Of a stretch of DNA of 64,000 bases, positions 33,655 to 45,900 are shown in pieces. A program made the translations under genes and the position numbers. Origin of the DNA: Timema cristinae (taxonomy: Eukaryota > Arthropoda > Insecta > Phasmatodea > Timematidae). How positions within the stretch are numbered: position 1 is the first letter of the stretch; each line of letters starts with the position of its first letter. The notes under the pieces are model-generated. The model did not search any database, was not told the origin of the DNA, and saw only the letters and a list, made by a program, of their open reading frames with translations. The stretch is from the NCBI GenBank assembly GCA_039000515.1, contig JBCFYV010001001.1, forward strand, positions 3,368,358 to 3,432,357. The letters run 5' to 3'.

Positions 33655-34160
33655 TTCTATACGTTGGTTTGGGCATGTTGAGAAGTTGAATGTGAATCGA
33701 GTGACAAGGCAAATATATGAAGGTAGAGTTTTTGGATCATGTAAGACGTGGCTATATGCTGTAGATGAATGTGTGAAAAAGAGAAACATTAAGAGTTTTG
33801 AGAATAAAAGAGCACGTATGACTTTGCGTATGGATATTGTTGAAGCGAAGGGAGTATGCAAGGATAGGGAAGTGTGGAGAAAGTTAGTGAGGATGTATTA
33901 AGTATGAAGTTGTTTTTTTAGCTATATGCACAGTTTCTTGCCTACCCCGTGAGGGAACGGCGTGAGTAGCTATTTATGTATGGAAATGGAAATAGAATAG
34001 GGCCTATGTTTAGAAAATGGGGACTGTTTCCTTTACTATCATTGATGCCTTTATTACCTTCCATATATCGATCGATCTTCTTATATTTGTCTACTTGTGA
34101 TTGGTCCTCCACAGCCGCCCATAACGGCAGTCCTTGGGAAAGTCGATTCCATTTTTTTTT
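33655..34160 (+). pseudogene. LINE ORF2 C-terminus with 3'-UTR
   Basis: The frame through 33672-33901 gives F-G-H-V-E-K-L-N-V-N-R-V-T-R-Q-I-Y-E-G-R-V, then C-K-T-W-L-Y-A-V-D-E-C-V, and ends D-R-E-V-W-R-K-L-V-R-M-Y. This follows the ORF2 tail of arthropod non-LTR retrotransposons (W-x-G-H-V-x-R-M, K-x-x-E-G-R-V, W-x-D-x-V, D-R-x-x-W-R). The frame ends at TAA 33899-33901. A non-coding stretch (cctaccccgtgagggaacgg) follows, then sequence shared with 26799-26935, so this is a 5'-truncated copy ending in a T-run near 34151. It is less damaged than the copy at 3355-3753 but has no catalytic domain. Confidence 0.75.
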
Positions 34161-34309
34161 TTTTTTTTGAATGCTACTCACTATGGACTTACGTGTCGTG
34201 ACAATATTATGTTGGAGTTAACTTCTTATATGGACTCTGAACTAAGGACTTTACGGTCGCAAAGTCTGGAGACCAACCAGGCTTAAGAAACCTTCATTCA
34301 AACAGTATT

Positions 34310-35740
34310 TCAGGGCCGGTTCTGCTAACACTTTCAAAACTTGGCATTATATGACCCCCCCCCCTTCCCCCATCCTTTCCCTAACTATTCAAACATGTGG
34401 TCGTCCCCCCACTCTCCATAATCCAAAAACAAATGGCATACAAAAAATCCTTATCAGCAGAGCCCGGTTTTAATGACGTATCATCTTTTTTTTTTATACA
34501 TCACAGGCAATGCTGTTTATGATCCCCCTTTTCAGACCATCTAAAAAAACTATTTTCTGTTCATACCAACCCTTTCTCCCCCTTATTTAACGGTGCAATT
34601 TCATTCTAAAATTTAAAACTATTGGACTTATATATTATTTAATTGTAGTGGCACATTTGTCTTTCTGCTGAATTTTGTTTCATACCACACTCGATAAGTT
34701 TTGAAAATGTTGAACCTACTCTATCCCGTTTCACCAATTTCAATTTTGAAATTTCATATTTTAAGACTTAATTTATTATCTCGAGAAGTATTTCTACTTG
34801 CATGCCAAATTTAAATGTTTAAATGTGAAATATATCTCACATAAAGTGATTTGTATATTTATAGCCCCTTACCCCCTTTCCCCAATTTCCCGGAGACTAT
34901 TTTAAAATTTCTCATATTTAAACTACTATGGCTGAATGATTTCATACCCCTATTTGCTTTCCCCTTTAAATTTATGTAAATATTTCAATTCTCTACCATG
35001 CGGGAAGTGTTTGTTTCTATTAGTTTAGTCATTTTTTCGGGGGGAACTCTTCTTCCCCCTATTTTCAGATAGGCCTACTTCATTTTTATTTGATTTTAGG
35101 TTGCTTGGTGTGGCTCACAAACCATTCTGTAAATTGAAATCTTCTACCATTTTAAAAAGTAGCTTTTATATAAGTTTTGGAGATATCAAAAACACCTCTC
35201 TCCATTCCACCAACCCCCAACCAAAAATGTCAAATGCTTAAGAATTATTTTAATACATTCTTGGTGAATTTTAATTTTTTATCTCACCTAAAAGTGTTAT
35301 TTTCTGTTAAAATACCCCCCTACAATTCTCCTAGAGTCCCATTTTAATATTTAAAACTGTCAGACTTTTGTAGTTATGTATTTTGAGTGGCCCCTTAACC
35401 TTCCTGCCGAATTTAAGTTTTACTATACTAACCTTTTATGTAGTTGTTTCTATTAGTGTGCAAGTTTTGAACGCCCTTCCCCACATTTCACCAACTTCAA
35501 ATTTTATATCTCAAATTTTAAGATTTGTTTGATCTCTCTCTGCCTGCCAAAGTTAATTTATAAACCTTTTCTAGTAGGTTTTTATCTAGATATAAGACCC
35601 CATTCCCGGTACCCTATTCCGAAATGTTCCATTTTTAGGCTTTTTTGGTTGTATGGAAAGGGGTAGGAGGGGAGGTGTCTCTCTATCTGCATACAAAATT
35701 TAAGATTTTTAGGACGTTTATAAGTGCTCGAACAATTATT
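34310..35740 (-). repeat. Diverged tandem array of about 146-bp units, inverted relative to 8290-10450
   Basis: Reversed motifs (tctgctgaattttgt near 34665, acttgcatgccaaattta near 34790, cttcctgccgaatttaag near 35396, ctgcctgccaaagttaat near 35540, tctgcatacaaaatttaag near 35683) recur at roughly 130-155 bp. The complement of 34761-34820 aligns with 8775-8820 across ctcgagataa...aagtcttaaaa. C-runs mirror the G-runs of the other array. No coding frame is present. Confidence 0.7.
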
Positions 35741-35818
35741 AATACGGAAGGAAGGATGACTTGAAGGACAATTGGTGTAAAATATTCTAGAGGTGTGTTC
35801 CCATCGAGCTAACACTAA

Positions 35819-36299
35819 TAAAAGTGAATATAAATATGGGTCAAGAAACGCTTAAGTTTCTGAGAAAGGAAGAGTTTAATCGTTATATTAATAAGCAATC
35901 CAACAAAAGGTGTAGAGCAATTAAATAAGACAAGATTTAAGACAAAAACAAAACATTTTGTTGCAAACATTGTTCAAAATGGTGTCCCTGTTTCAATGCA
36001 TCCTCTGATACTACTACGTTCCATGCTTTTTCGATATCTGTTGACTAAACCTGAGGTGTTACATATTTGCTAACATCTATTTACGACAGGATCTCTTAAA
36101 GCGTGAACATCAGGCACAGGAATTGCGTAAATAATGGACTTTAAATGTCCTCAGAGATTAAAAAACGCGTTGTGTTCAAATCTGGTGATAGAGCAGGCTA
36201 TTCAATGGACCACCATGATTAATTCCATCTTTGAGGAAAACTTTAAATAACTCTAAAACTAAGCGTTTCTAGACCCATGTTTATATGAACTTTTTTTTT
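35819..36299 (-). mobile_element. TIR transposon deletion derivative with DDE transposase remnant
   Basis: The left end (aaagtgaatataaatatggg, then tcaagaaacgcttaag, 35821-35856) pairs with the complement of the right end at 36259-36299 (aagttcatataaacatgggt, then ctagaaacgcttag). The TIR is about 36 bp with a few mismatches. A transposase remnant fills the interior. The TSD is masked by A/T runs. Confidence 0.75.
35990..36240 (-). pseudogene. DDE-superfamily transposase C-terminal fragment
   Basis: Read on the minus strand, P-A-L-S-P-D-L-N fits the S-P-D-L-x-P block holding the last catalytic acidic residue of Tc1/mariner/IS630-like transposases. After a frameshift in a T-run, G-H-L-K-S-I-I-Y-A-I-P-V-P-D-V-H-A-L-R fits the following G-x-L-K-x-x-V-Y box. 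A further stretch is N-R-Y-R-K-S-M. At least two stops and one frameshift are present, and the first two catalytic residues lie in deleted sequence. It is the decayed gene of the surrounding TIR element. The precise family is uncertain. Confidence 0.7.
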
Positions 36300-39116
36300 A
36301 ATGTTCAGTCAATGGGAAAACGCCCCTAGAATATTTGACATAAATTAAAATACACTCTGGATATAAAGTATTTACTCAAGCTTAGATTTCTCAACACAAA
36401 GAGAAGATTATGTTAGTAATGAATTATGTGTACTCTTTGCTTGTCTGGTTGGGAAACACAATCTCCCGGCGAGACTGCAACTATAGTGGATTTAGCACTT
36501 CTTTGGTTTTACATGACAGCTAGCAGAAGAAACTAGCAGATGCTATCAGTAATGCCAACATTGTCTGAAAGTAACTTTTGTCAACATATTTGAAAATAAT
36601 AATTATTTGCTGGGTATTACTATTATTATCAATAAAAAAATGATCAATCATTTTTAACAATACTTCCCTGAGGATTACAGTAGAATTGTATTTTCAATGA
36701 TCAAATTTAAGAAAAAATCTAGTAAATTCTTTCTAGTTTTTCTTTTATCTCTTGTGGCTATTACAGGTTAAATAGAACGAATTTTTTTTAACATCTAATG
36801 GTATTCAGCTATTTATAATTTTATAAATGGGCTCGCATATCTTTAACATAAGTAAATGGTTTTTGATAATAAAGAGGAAAAGACATAAAAACTGTTTGTG
36901 AAATAATATATAGTTTAAATTTTATAAACACGAGTATTAATACAATTCGCCATCCAACCAGGAACAAGGTCGCCTACGTCACCAACTGGCAGCACAGCTT
37001 CTATTCAGTGGCCATATTTGTTTTTTTGCACCTAAGGCCTCTTTTAACGAGCTCTTGCTTTTAATAATTAATTTGAATTGAACAACAAAGGCAGTCCTCA
37101 AAATTATACAAGCAACCAAACGGTTATTCTCATAACCAAAATCTAACCATTTTAAATATACATTATAACAGTGAATTATCGTATAGGCCTACAAACAATT
37201 AATCAAACCAAGTGCGTGTGCCCACAAGTTGAAGCGAACAAAAGATTTTTTTGTTTGAGTATTTAGGCGTATCTAAGCTACTGTTGGTAATTTTACAACA
37301 AATTTTAAAAATACGGTGTCTTTTTTGAATATTAATTCGGATGCTTAGTAGCCCGTGTGTTCTTTTGTGAATATTAGTTCGGTGTGTGAGCGTGTTATCC
37401 TTGAAAAATAAACGGGTTTTTAGTAATCTTTAAATCATTATTTATCTAATATAACATTGAAGCACGGGATAAAAAAGAAAGCGAGTGTTTCTCAGTGATC
37501 AATATACATTATTAGAAAATTCAAGACTGTGTATCAAGAAGAGAAAATGTATCTTTTAACGCCAAAATTTTGTTGTGTTGACCTCTAGACTAAGCCTCAA
37601 GTTTTAGGATTTTTATAGAATTCCAAAAAAATCTGTGAAGTGTAATAAAAAATAGTAGTGAGTCTCTCTCCAGTGATGATTAAATAAATACCAAGCTAAG
37701 ACTTCAAGTTATAAGTTATTGTTATTGTAGTTTTTTTATAGACTTTTTAACTGTTTAAGAGTAGTGAATCTGAAATAGATTTTTTAAATTTGGATAGCTT
37801 TTGATTTGTCAGTAGGCCCTACATTGTATTTTTTATTTTGTAAGCCTAAACATATGTTCTAGGATATTGATTTTTGTTTGTTAAATTGACCATTGCGAGA
37901 AACTTATGAAGAAGGAGCTTTACAGTTGAAGGGGCAACCCACAACCCGCATTTCACCCATTTACCCAAAGGTTATTCTTATTCTGATGATATCTCAACTA
38001 TCATGAATGATAATAAAATTTTATTGTGTCAAATTTAAGGTATCAATGTGCCAAACGATTATACCAGACCCAAAATTTAATAAAACCATGGAATGATTAG
38101 ATATAAATTAGATATAAATTAATAAATGCGTTTGAGCTTTAAACTATTAATTGAGAATGAAATTTAATTTTTTAACTTGGCATTAATAATCGCAAATAGT
38201 TTACACTTGCAACAGTACGATTATAGCTAGGTGTTTATACATGAAAAAACTGAATAAAAAAATCCATGCGTTCTCTATTAAATAATCCGTGTAGAAGAAG
38301 TTCTTGCGACCCTGTTGGAAAACACTTAAAGGTACAAGCCAGTTCATAACTAATATAACTTATTTGTTGTAATAGTGTTAAAAAGATTTATGACAGTGTT
38401 TTTTTCTCTCTATGAATACACCTTTCGATTTTTCACATTTATAATGTTAGTAATAACAATTTCAACAAATAATTATTATAGATTTAAAAAAATACATTCG
38501 TAAAAATAATTTAATAATAATATTAAAAACTAATATGGGATTAAATTCTAAAAAAATGTAAATGTTTAATATTTTACAAAAAATTAATAATTAATACTAG
38601 GCCTAACATCAACATATCAAGGTCAACACTCTAAATAAAAAAATAAATAAAACTTTCATACATATTTCTTGTATAGACCTACATTTTGACTGTCAGAAGT
38701 GACAGTTGCTAAACACATGTTTTTGCAGATTGTATGGTTCAGCGTAGGGATATATAATTTGGTCTGGTAACTTTTCAGAACTATCAGTCAGCACCAAATA
38801 AGTTATAGGGCTACTGTAGGATTGAGAGGGTGTAGTTATTACTTCTGAAGAAGATTTGTGTGTATCATATAATATTTAGCAGATTGTACGATTATATTAA
38901 GCTAAAATGGATAATTAGGGAGATTGAGAAAAGGGTAGTGTTTTTGCAATTTTTATAGTAAAACATTTTGGCCAGAAGTGTGCATGTATTACGAGTGCTC
39001 GTTCATAGGCCTATTTGTGTTTGTTTTTAAAATGTTGATGTTCTTTTATTTAGGTAATCAAAGTACAGCTGTCATCCTGCATTCTCCTCTTATAGTCTAT
39101 ACTCTACGTAATAATA
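36300..39116. other. 2.8-kb AT-rich stretch without recognised features
   Basis: I read both strands for domains, tRNA-like boxes and arrays and found none. A short local duplication (atataaattag twice) lies near 38100-38120. Stop codons are dense in all frames. Confidence 0.45.
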
Positions 39117-39260
39117 ATAGCACCCCCATCGTTGGGCACGTAGGCTAACATTGTCTGGTCTGGCTCAACATAACCAGGGTTCAAATCTCACTCGAATGTA
39201 CTGGAGGTGTTTGTCTCAAATGTTTTTACCAGTCTCCCTCCACGCAAATTTGGCTAGCGG
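39117..39260 (+). mobile_element. SINE family B, degenerate fragment (B12)
   Basis: cgttgggcacgtaggctaac (A-box region), agggttcaaatctcactcga (B-box) and ccagtctccctccacgcaaa (body) occur in the right order. The 3' module is missing. Confidence 0.6.
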
Positions 39261-39433
39261 GATTTAAGCCCCGAACGTGTGGTCAGTTTACACCTTCTTT
39301 GTCTGCCAGTGTTTCTAAAATCAGGTTATATCTACCCTCATGGGTAGGCAGCAAATTATAAAGTTTTTATCTAAAAGTTGGCCTAATTTGGACCTTGAAT
39401 AAGCCCTCCATTTTCAATATCATCGTTAGTAAT

Positions 39434-39672
39434 TACCACGTCTTACTAACCGTCCGGGCTATACGCATATATACTAATGATAAAAATGTGATATTAATGA
39501 GTAAGTTGGAACTAAAAGAAAATGCACCTGCATTTGCGTGTAGGGAGAGTGGAAAGCCATTTATGTAAAAACACCGTCAGTACACGCGACAGGATTTCGA
39601 ACCTCAATCCCGCTGTCATCAGGAGTCCAGTCTGTTACGAAAGTGACACCTTGAACCAGTCAACCGCCGAAT
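39434..39672 (-). mobile_element. SINE family B, old subfamily (B13)
   Basis: Reverse 3' module (taccacgtcttactaaccgt), body (gcatttgcgtgtagggagag), B-box complement (gatttcgaacctcaatcc) and head complement (agtcaaccgccga) are present. Confidence 0.8.
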
Positions 39673-40998
39673 CAGAGGATTGAGATGGTATGAAAGTGGA
39701 TGCGAGTAAAGCCGACGGTGTTTTGGCAGTTTTCATGGCAAAACTTTCTTTTACCAAAAAAATAAAATATCGCTCCAGTACAAACAGAGAATTTAATTTT
39801 CTTCACGGGGTGAACACAACATTTTTTGAATATCTGTCAAGGATGTCCTGGAATTTAATGACAACCCTTTCTCTTCGTTTAAAAAGTTTGTTATCTAATA
39901 CCGCTATGTTTATGACAGATATTCAACAATTGTTAATATCACCACGTGAAGAAAATTAAACTATTTTTCTACTGAAGTAAAATTTTATTGGCCAAAAAAA
40001 GTTTGGTCATAAAAACTGCAAAAACACTGGTCTTTCCTCGCGTCCCCTTCCATCCCACTCTAAGTGGTTTAAAAATCGATATATTTTCGTGATATTCATA
40101 TCTCTAATCCTGCTCCCGTTAAATCTGATGGATTCAATCAACGCTGGTCACTACACGAACTCGTAGTTTTGTTTTGTGGATTAATTACCTCGGGGTGGTT
40201 TCATCGCGTGATTTATAATCCGCAGTGTCACGAGCAAACCTGTACACCCTCATCACCCCTCCCCCAGTTCGCCAAACCACCCCTTCAACTACCATGGCAA
40301 CCCCAATGCTCACCACCCCGGGGGTGTAGGGTGGCAGCCCTCTGTGGGAGGAGGTGGAACGACAGGAGGAAGCAAGTAGGTTGATGAATAGAGGAAGAAG
40401 AAGAGGGAAAAGTTATTCCTCTCCCCTTGCACGGTTACTCAGTGTGTGTGTGTGTGTGTTTTTATTTCCGTTTAATCGAAGAACTTCCTCAACTGAAGAA
40501 TTATATTTCCCTGAGAACGAGCCCTGAGACGGTCCCTTGCTCCGGCAACACGAGGTATCGATCGGGCTATCGATTAGTCAAGTTAGACCTCAGGAAGAGT
40601 CGTTCATGCGCATGCGTGTCTCTCTCTCTCTCTCTCTCTCATGTACTAGTGAAGCCGGGGACCGACAGAAAGACCTGCACACACGAGCCTTGTTCTCCTA
40701 CCTAAGGTGGCGGGCGGTTAAATGCCTTTCACTCGAAACACTTGCCTGGTGAATGGTCAGAAAACTTGTATTTACTCATCCACCCTCTGTTCCATCCACT
40801 ATCTATTTCTCAGAAGGATGTCCTCTTCCCACGAAAGGCAACAACAACCCTGCTACCGAAAACCTCGAGCGCTGTTGCCACTTTTCAGACCATTCAGACA
40901 TGAAAAAAAGAGAATGTTGAACTCTATATCTATTTTATTTTAGGCGTTTAAAAAAATATCACGTATATTGTTACCTTTACACTCAAATATTATAATTA
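39673..40998. other. Unassigned stretch with (GT)n and (TC)n
   Basis: (GT)n lies at 40442-40459 and (TC)n at 40619-40640. Plus frames of 89, 71, 92 and 73 codons occur between 39690 and 40943 in more GC-rich sequence. None shows a domain, and the overlapping ones pass through the microsatellites. A short exon cannot be excluded. Confidence 0.35.
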
Positions 40999-41185
40999 CT
41001 CTAATAGGCAGTGAGGAGGAAGGAAGCGTTTTAGAAGTGATCTACCAGCATTTGCGTGGCAGGAGAATGGGAAACAATTAAGGGAAAACCTACGCTAAGT
41101 AGACCCGAACACCGCTATCCCCGTCATCAGTAGAATAACCTAACACGAGAGTGACACCTAACACCATTTGGCCACTGAAGTGGGT
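40999..41185 (-). mobile_element. SINE family B, old fragment (B14)
   Basis: Body (gcatttgcgtggcaggagaa; tgggaaacaattaagggaaa), a weak B-box complement and head complement (ccatttggccactgaagtgg) are present. Confidence 0.7.
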
Positions 41186-41325
41186 TTCTCGAAGTTTGAG
41201 ATATAGCACATTACACTTAGCCGAATTGTACATCTTTGTTACATAAGATAACCAAATTAATTAGTTAATTAAAAGTAAATAATGCGTACTATCCAAATGG
41301 GTAATAAAATATGATGATAAAAAAT

Positions 41326-41590
<265 letters not shown>

Positions 41591-41599
41591 TCATATATG

Positions 41600-41720
41600 A
41601 GTATAGCCTCCATAGGTAGTAAGACGCGGTGAAAACAAAAAACACCTTCCTAATTCTTAACACATTTGCGAAATTTGTTTATGTGAGTAAAACCCGAACG
41701 GATAGTGAGATATGGTTTCA
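41600..41720 (+). mobile_element. Two stacked SINE 3'-module fragments
   Basis: tataggtagtaagacgcggtg-like sequence (cataggtagtaagacgcggt, 41611-41630) and gtaaaacccgaacggatagt (41687-41706) are both forms of the shared 3' module without a body. Confidence 0.6.
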
Positions 41721-42936
41721 AAAATCATATGAAATATTACAATTCACAGAAATCAAACACGGGACTTTTGGCTTCGCGTTCCACTGCTCTCACCTGGTCA
41801 TCCTGGCTCGCCTCGTATTCAGGAACATCTTTTACAATTTGATGTGTTGAGTCTAAAAAAGTTACGATATCTGGTAGAAGTGATCTTAGCTATTCATTGT
41901 TACATCAAAGTGAACTCGGTAATCTTTGGTGATATTTTAGTGAAATCCAATACTGAATAGAAATGTGTCATTTTGTTTCAAAAAATCAAAAAACCAAGTT
42001 TTTGATAGGGAAAAGATCTGACGTGAAGAATATTTATTTCTGTGTATCACTCATAACTTACCAACTTATTTGTAGATTTCAACCAAAATGTAATCACACA
42101 TATTACATCTGTAGTACATACATAGTAAATTATTTTGTGTAAGTTTGAAGTTATAAAAGTATCACAACTCTACTCGATACAATGAATAAATGTAACGGGT
42201 ATTATTCTAGCAACCTAATATTAAAACTAATGTTTAGAAACTAGTCTAAAATATTTTGGTACAGAATAGAAGAATGGTGTGGTAGATAAACAAACAATTT
42301 ATACCAACCATTTCGACAAAACTTGGAACGCATGTACTAATCACTCAGATCATTCATATTTAATGTATTATGAAATTTTTCATATCAGCATATATATCAA
42401 AATTTGGTAAAATATTAATTTTAACCGATTGGATATGATTTTGACCAAACTCTGTAAATACACATTCCCTTTAAAACAAATACATTAGATTGATTTTGAT
42501 CTTATGGTGGCTTGCCCAAATTTGGCAAACTTTTTAGAGGATGAAAACAATGCATCGGTACAAATCTAATTACACTTAATTGGTGACATAGGACGTAATA
42601 AATTAATATCTTGTCCACAAGACCGATTTTTAATCAAACTAAAAGAAGTGTTATAAGACGGCCAATTTAAAAAAATTACCTTATTATAACGGAATCGTGT
42701 AAGTCATTTTTGAATCAAAAATATATACCTACCTTTGCTATCTATATAATGCTATATTAATGATTTCTAAATTTTAGTATTTCAAAAAACATTTCTTTAT
42801 TACCAAAATTAGGTCACTCAAAATGATTAAACTATATTTGGAGCCTATATTTACTGAGTCACTAAAGACCAGCCTAATGTTTTAATTAGCCTATTTAAAC
42901 TAAACTTAGTATACATAATAATAATAATATTAATAT
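41721..42936. other. AT-rich stretch without recognised features
   Basis: No gene or repeat was recognised. A short (ATA)n lies next to the array start near 42918. Confidence 0.45.
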
Positions 42937-45900
42937 GGGTGGAGGTGAGGAAAGGGACAATGAGTGGGACTTGTGTTGTTCTCTAAGGTAAAGAGAGGAA
43001 GGAGGGTGGAGGTGAGGAAAGGGACAATGAGTGGACTTGTGTTGTTCTCTAAGTTAAAGAGAGGAAGGAGAGGTGGAGGTGAGGAAAGGGACAATGAGTG
43101 GGACTTGTGTTGTTCTCTAAGGTAAAGAGAGGAAGGATGGGTGGAGGTGAGGAAAGGGACAATGAGTGGGACTTGTGTTGTTCTCTAAGGTAAAGAGAGG
43201 AAGGATGGGTGGAGGTGAGGAAAGGGACAATGAGTGGGACTTGTGTTGTTCTCTAAGGTAAAGAGAGGAAGGAGAGGTGGAGGTGAGGAAAGGGACAATG
43301 AGTGGGACTTGTGTTGTTCTCTAAGGTAAAGAGAGGAAGGAGGGTGGAGCTGAGGAAAGGGACAATGAGTGGGACTTGTGTTGTTCTCTAAGTTAAAGAG
43401 AGGAAGGAAGGGTGGAGGTGAGGAAAGGGACAATGAGTGGGACTTGTGTTGTTCTCTAAGGTAAAGAGAGGAAGGAAGGGTGGAGGTGAGGAAAGGGACA
43501 ATGAGTGGGACTTGTGTTGTTCTCTAAGGTAAAGAGAGGAAGGAGGGTGGAGGTGAGGAAAGGGACAATGAGTGGGACTTGTGTTGTTCTCTAAGGTAAA
43601 GAGAGGAAGGAGAGGTGGAAGTGAGGAAAGGGACAATGAGTGGGACTTGTGTTGTTCTCTAAGTTAAAGAGAGGAAGGAGAGGTGGAGGTGAGGAAAGGG
43701 ACAATGAGTGGGACTTGTGTTGTGTTCTCTAAGGTAAAGAGAGGAAGGATGGGTGGAGGTGAGGAAAGGGACAATGAGTGGGACTTGTGTTGTTCTCTAA
43801 GGTAAAGAGAGGAAGGATGGGTGGAGGTGAGGAAAGGGACAATGAGTGGGACTTGTGTTGTTCTCTAAGGTAAAGAGAGGAAGGAGGGTGGAGCTGAGGA
43901 AAGGGACAATGAGTGGGACTTGTGTTGTTCTCTAAGTTAAAGAGAGGAAGGAGAGGTGGAGGTGAGGAAAGGGACAATGAGTGGGACTTGTGTTGTTCTC
44001 TAAGTTAAAGAGAGGAAGGAAGGGTGGAGCTGAGGAAAGGGACAATGAGTGGGACTTGTGTTGTTCTCTAAGGTACAGAGAGGAAGGAGAGGTGGAGGTG
44101 AGGAAAGGGACAATGAGTGGGACTTGTGTTGTTCTCTAAGGTAAAGAGAGGAAGGAAGGGTGGAGGTGAGGAAAGGGACAATGAGTGGGACTTGTGTTGT
44201 TCTCTAAGTTAAAGAGAGGAAGGAAGGGTGGAGGTGAGGAAAGGGACAATGAGTGGGACTTGTGTTGTTCTCTAAGTTAAAGAGAGGAAGGAAGGGTGAG
44301 CTGAGGAAAGGGACAATGAGTGGGACTTGTGTTGTTCTCTAAGTTAAAGAGAGGAAGGAAGGGTGGAGCTGAGGAAAGGGACAATGAGTGGGACTTGTGT
44401 TGTTCTCTAAGTTAAAGAGAGGAAGGAGAGGTGGAGGTGAGGAAAGGGACAATGAGTGGGACTTGTGTTGTTCTCTAAGGTAAAAGAGAGGAAGGAAGGG
44501 TGGAGGTGAGGAAAGGGACAATGAGTGGGACTTGTGTTGTTCTCTAAGTTAAAGAGAGGAAGGAAGGGTGGAGGTGAGGAAAGGGACAATGAGTGGGACT
44601 TGTGTTGTTCTCTAAGTTAAAGAGAGGAAGGAAGGGTGGAGCTGAGGAAAGGGACAATGAGTGGGACTTGTGTTGTTCTCTAAGTTAAAGAGAGGAAGGA
44701 AGGGTGGAGGTGAGGAAAGGGACAATGAGTGGGACTTGTGTTGTTCTCTAAGGTAAAGAGAGGAAGGAAGGGTGGAGGTGAGGAAAGGGACAATGAGTGG
44801 GACTTGTGTTGTTCTCTAAGGTAAAGAGAGGAAGGAAGGGTGGAGGTGAGGAAAGGGACAATGAGTGGGACTTGTGTTGTTCTCTAAGTTAAAGAGAGGA
44901 AGGAAGGGTGGAGCTGAGGAAAGGGACAATGAGTGGGACTTGTGTTGTTCTCTAAGTTAAAGAGAGGAAGGAAGGGTGGAGCTGAGGAAAGGGACAATGA
45001 GTGGGACTTGTGTTGTTCTCTAAGTTAAAGAGAGGAAGGAGAGGTGGAGGTGAGGAAAGGGACAATGAGTGGGACTTGTGTTGTTCTCTAAGGTAAAGAG
45101 AGGAAGGAAGGGTGGAGCTGAGGAAAGGGACAATGAGTGGGACTTGTGTTGTTCTCTAAGGTACAGAGAGGAAGGAGAGGTGGAGGTGAGGAAAGGGACA
45201 ATGAGTGGGACTTGTGTTGTTCTCTAAGGTAAAGAGAGGAAGGAAGGGTGGAGGTGAGGAAAGGGACAATGAGTGGGACTTGTGTTGTTCTCTAAGGTAA
45301 AGAGAGGAAGGAAGGGTGGAGGTGAGGAAAGGGACAATGAGTGGGACTTGTGTTGTTCTCTAAGGTACAGAGAGGAAGGAGGGGTGGAGGTGAGGAAAGG
45401 GACAATGAGTGGGACTTGTGTTGTTCTCTAAGGTACAGAGAGGAAGGAGAGGTGGAGGTGAGGAAAGGGACAATGAGTGGGACTTGTGTTGTTCTCTAAG
45501 GTAAAGAGAGGAAGGAAGGGTGGAGGTGAGGAAAGGGACAATGAGTGGGACTTGTGTTGTTCTCTAAGTTAAAGAGAGGAAGGAAGGGTGGAGCTGAGGA
45601 AAGGGACAATGAGTGGGACTTGTGTTGTTCTCTAAGTTAAGAGAGGAAGGAAGGGTGGAGCTGAGGAAAGGGACAATGAGTGGGACTTGTGTTGTTCTCT
45701 AAGTTAAAGAGAGGAAGGAGAGGTGGAGGTGAGGAAAGGGACAATGAGTGGGACTTGAGTTGTTCTCTAAGGTAAAGAGAGGAAGGAGAGGTGGAAGTGA
45801 GGAAAGGGACAATGAGTGGGACTTGTGTTGTTCTCTAAGGTACAGAGAGGAAGGATGGGTGGAGGTGAGGAAAGGGACAATGAGTGGGACTTGTGTTGTT

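Noticed and set aside
40427..40943. Overlapping plus-strand frames of 71-92 codons as a gene
   Set aside because: They pass through (GT)n and (TC)n microsatellites and show no domain or splice pattern that I can support.
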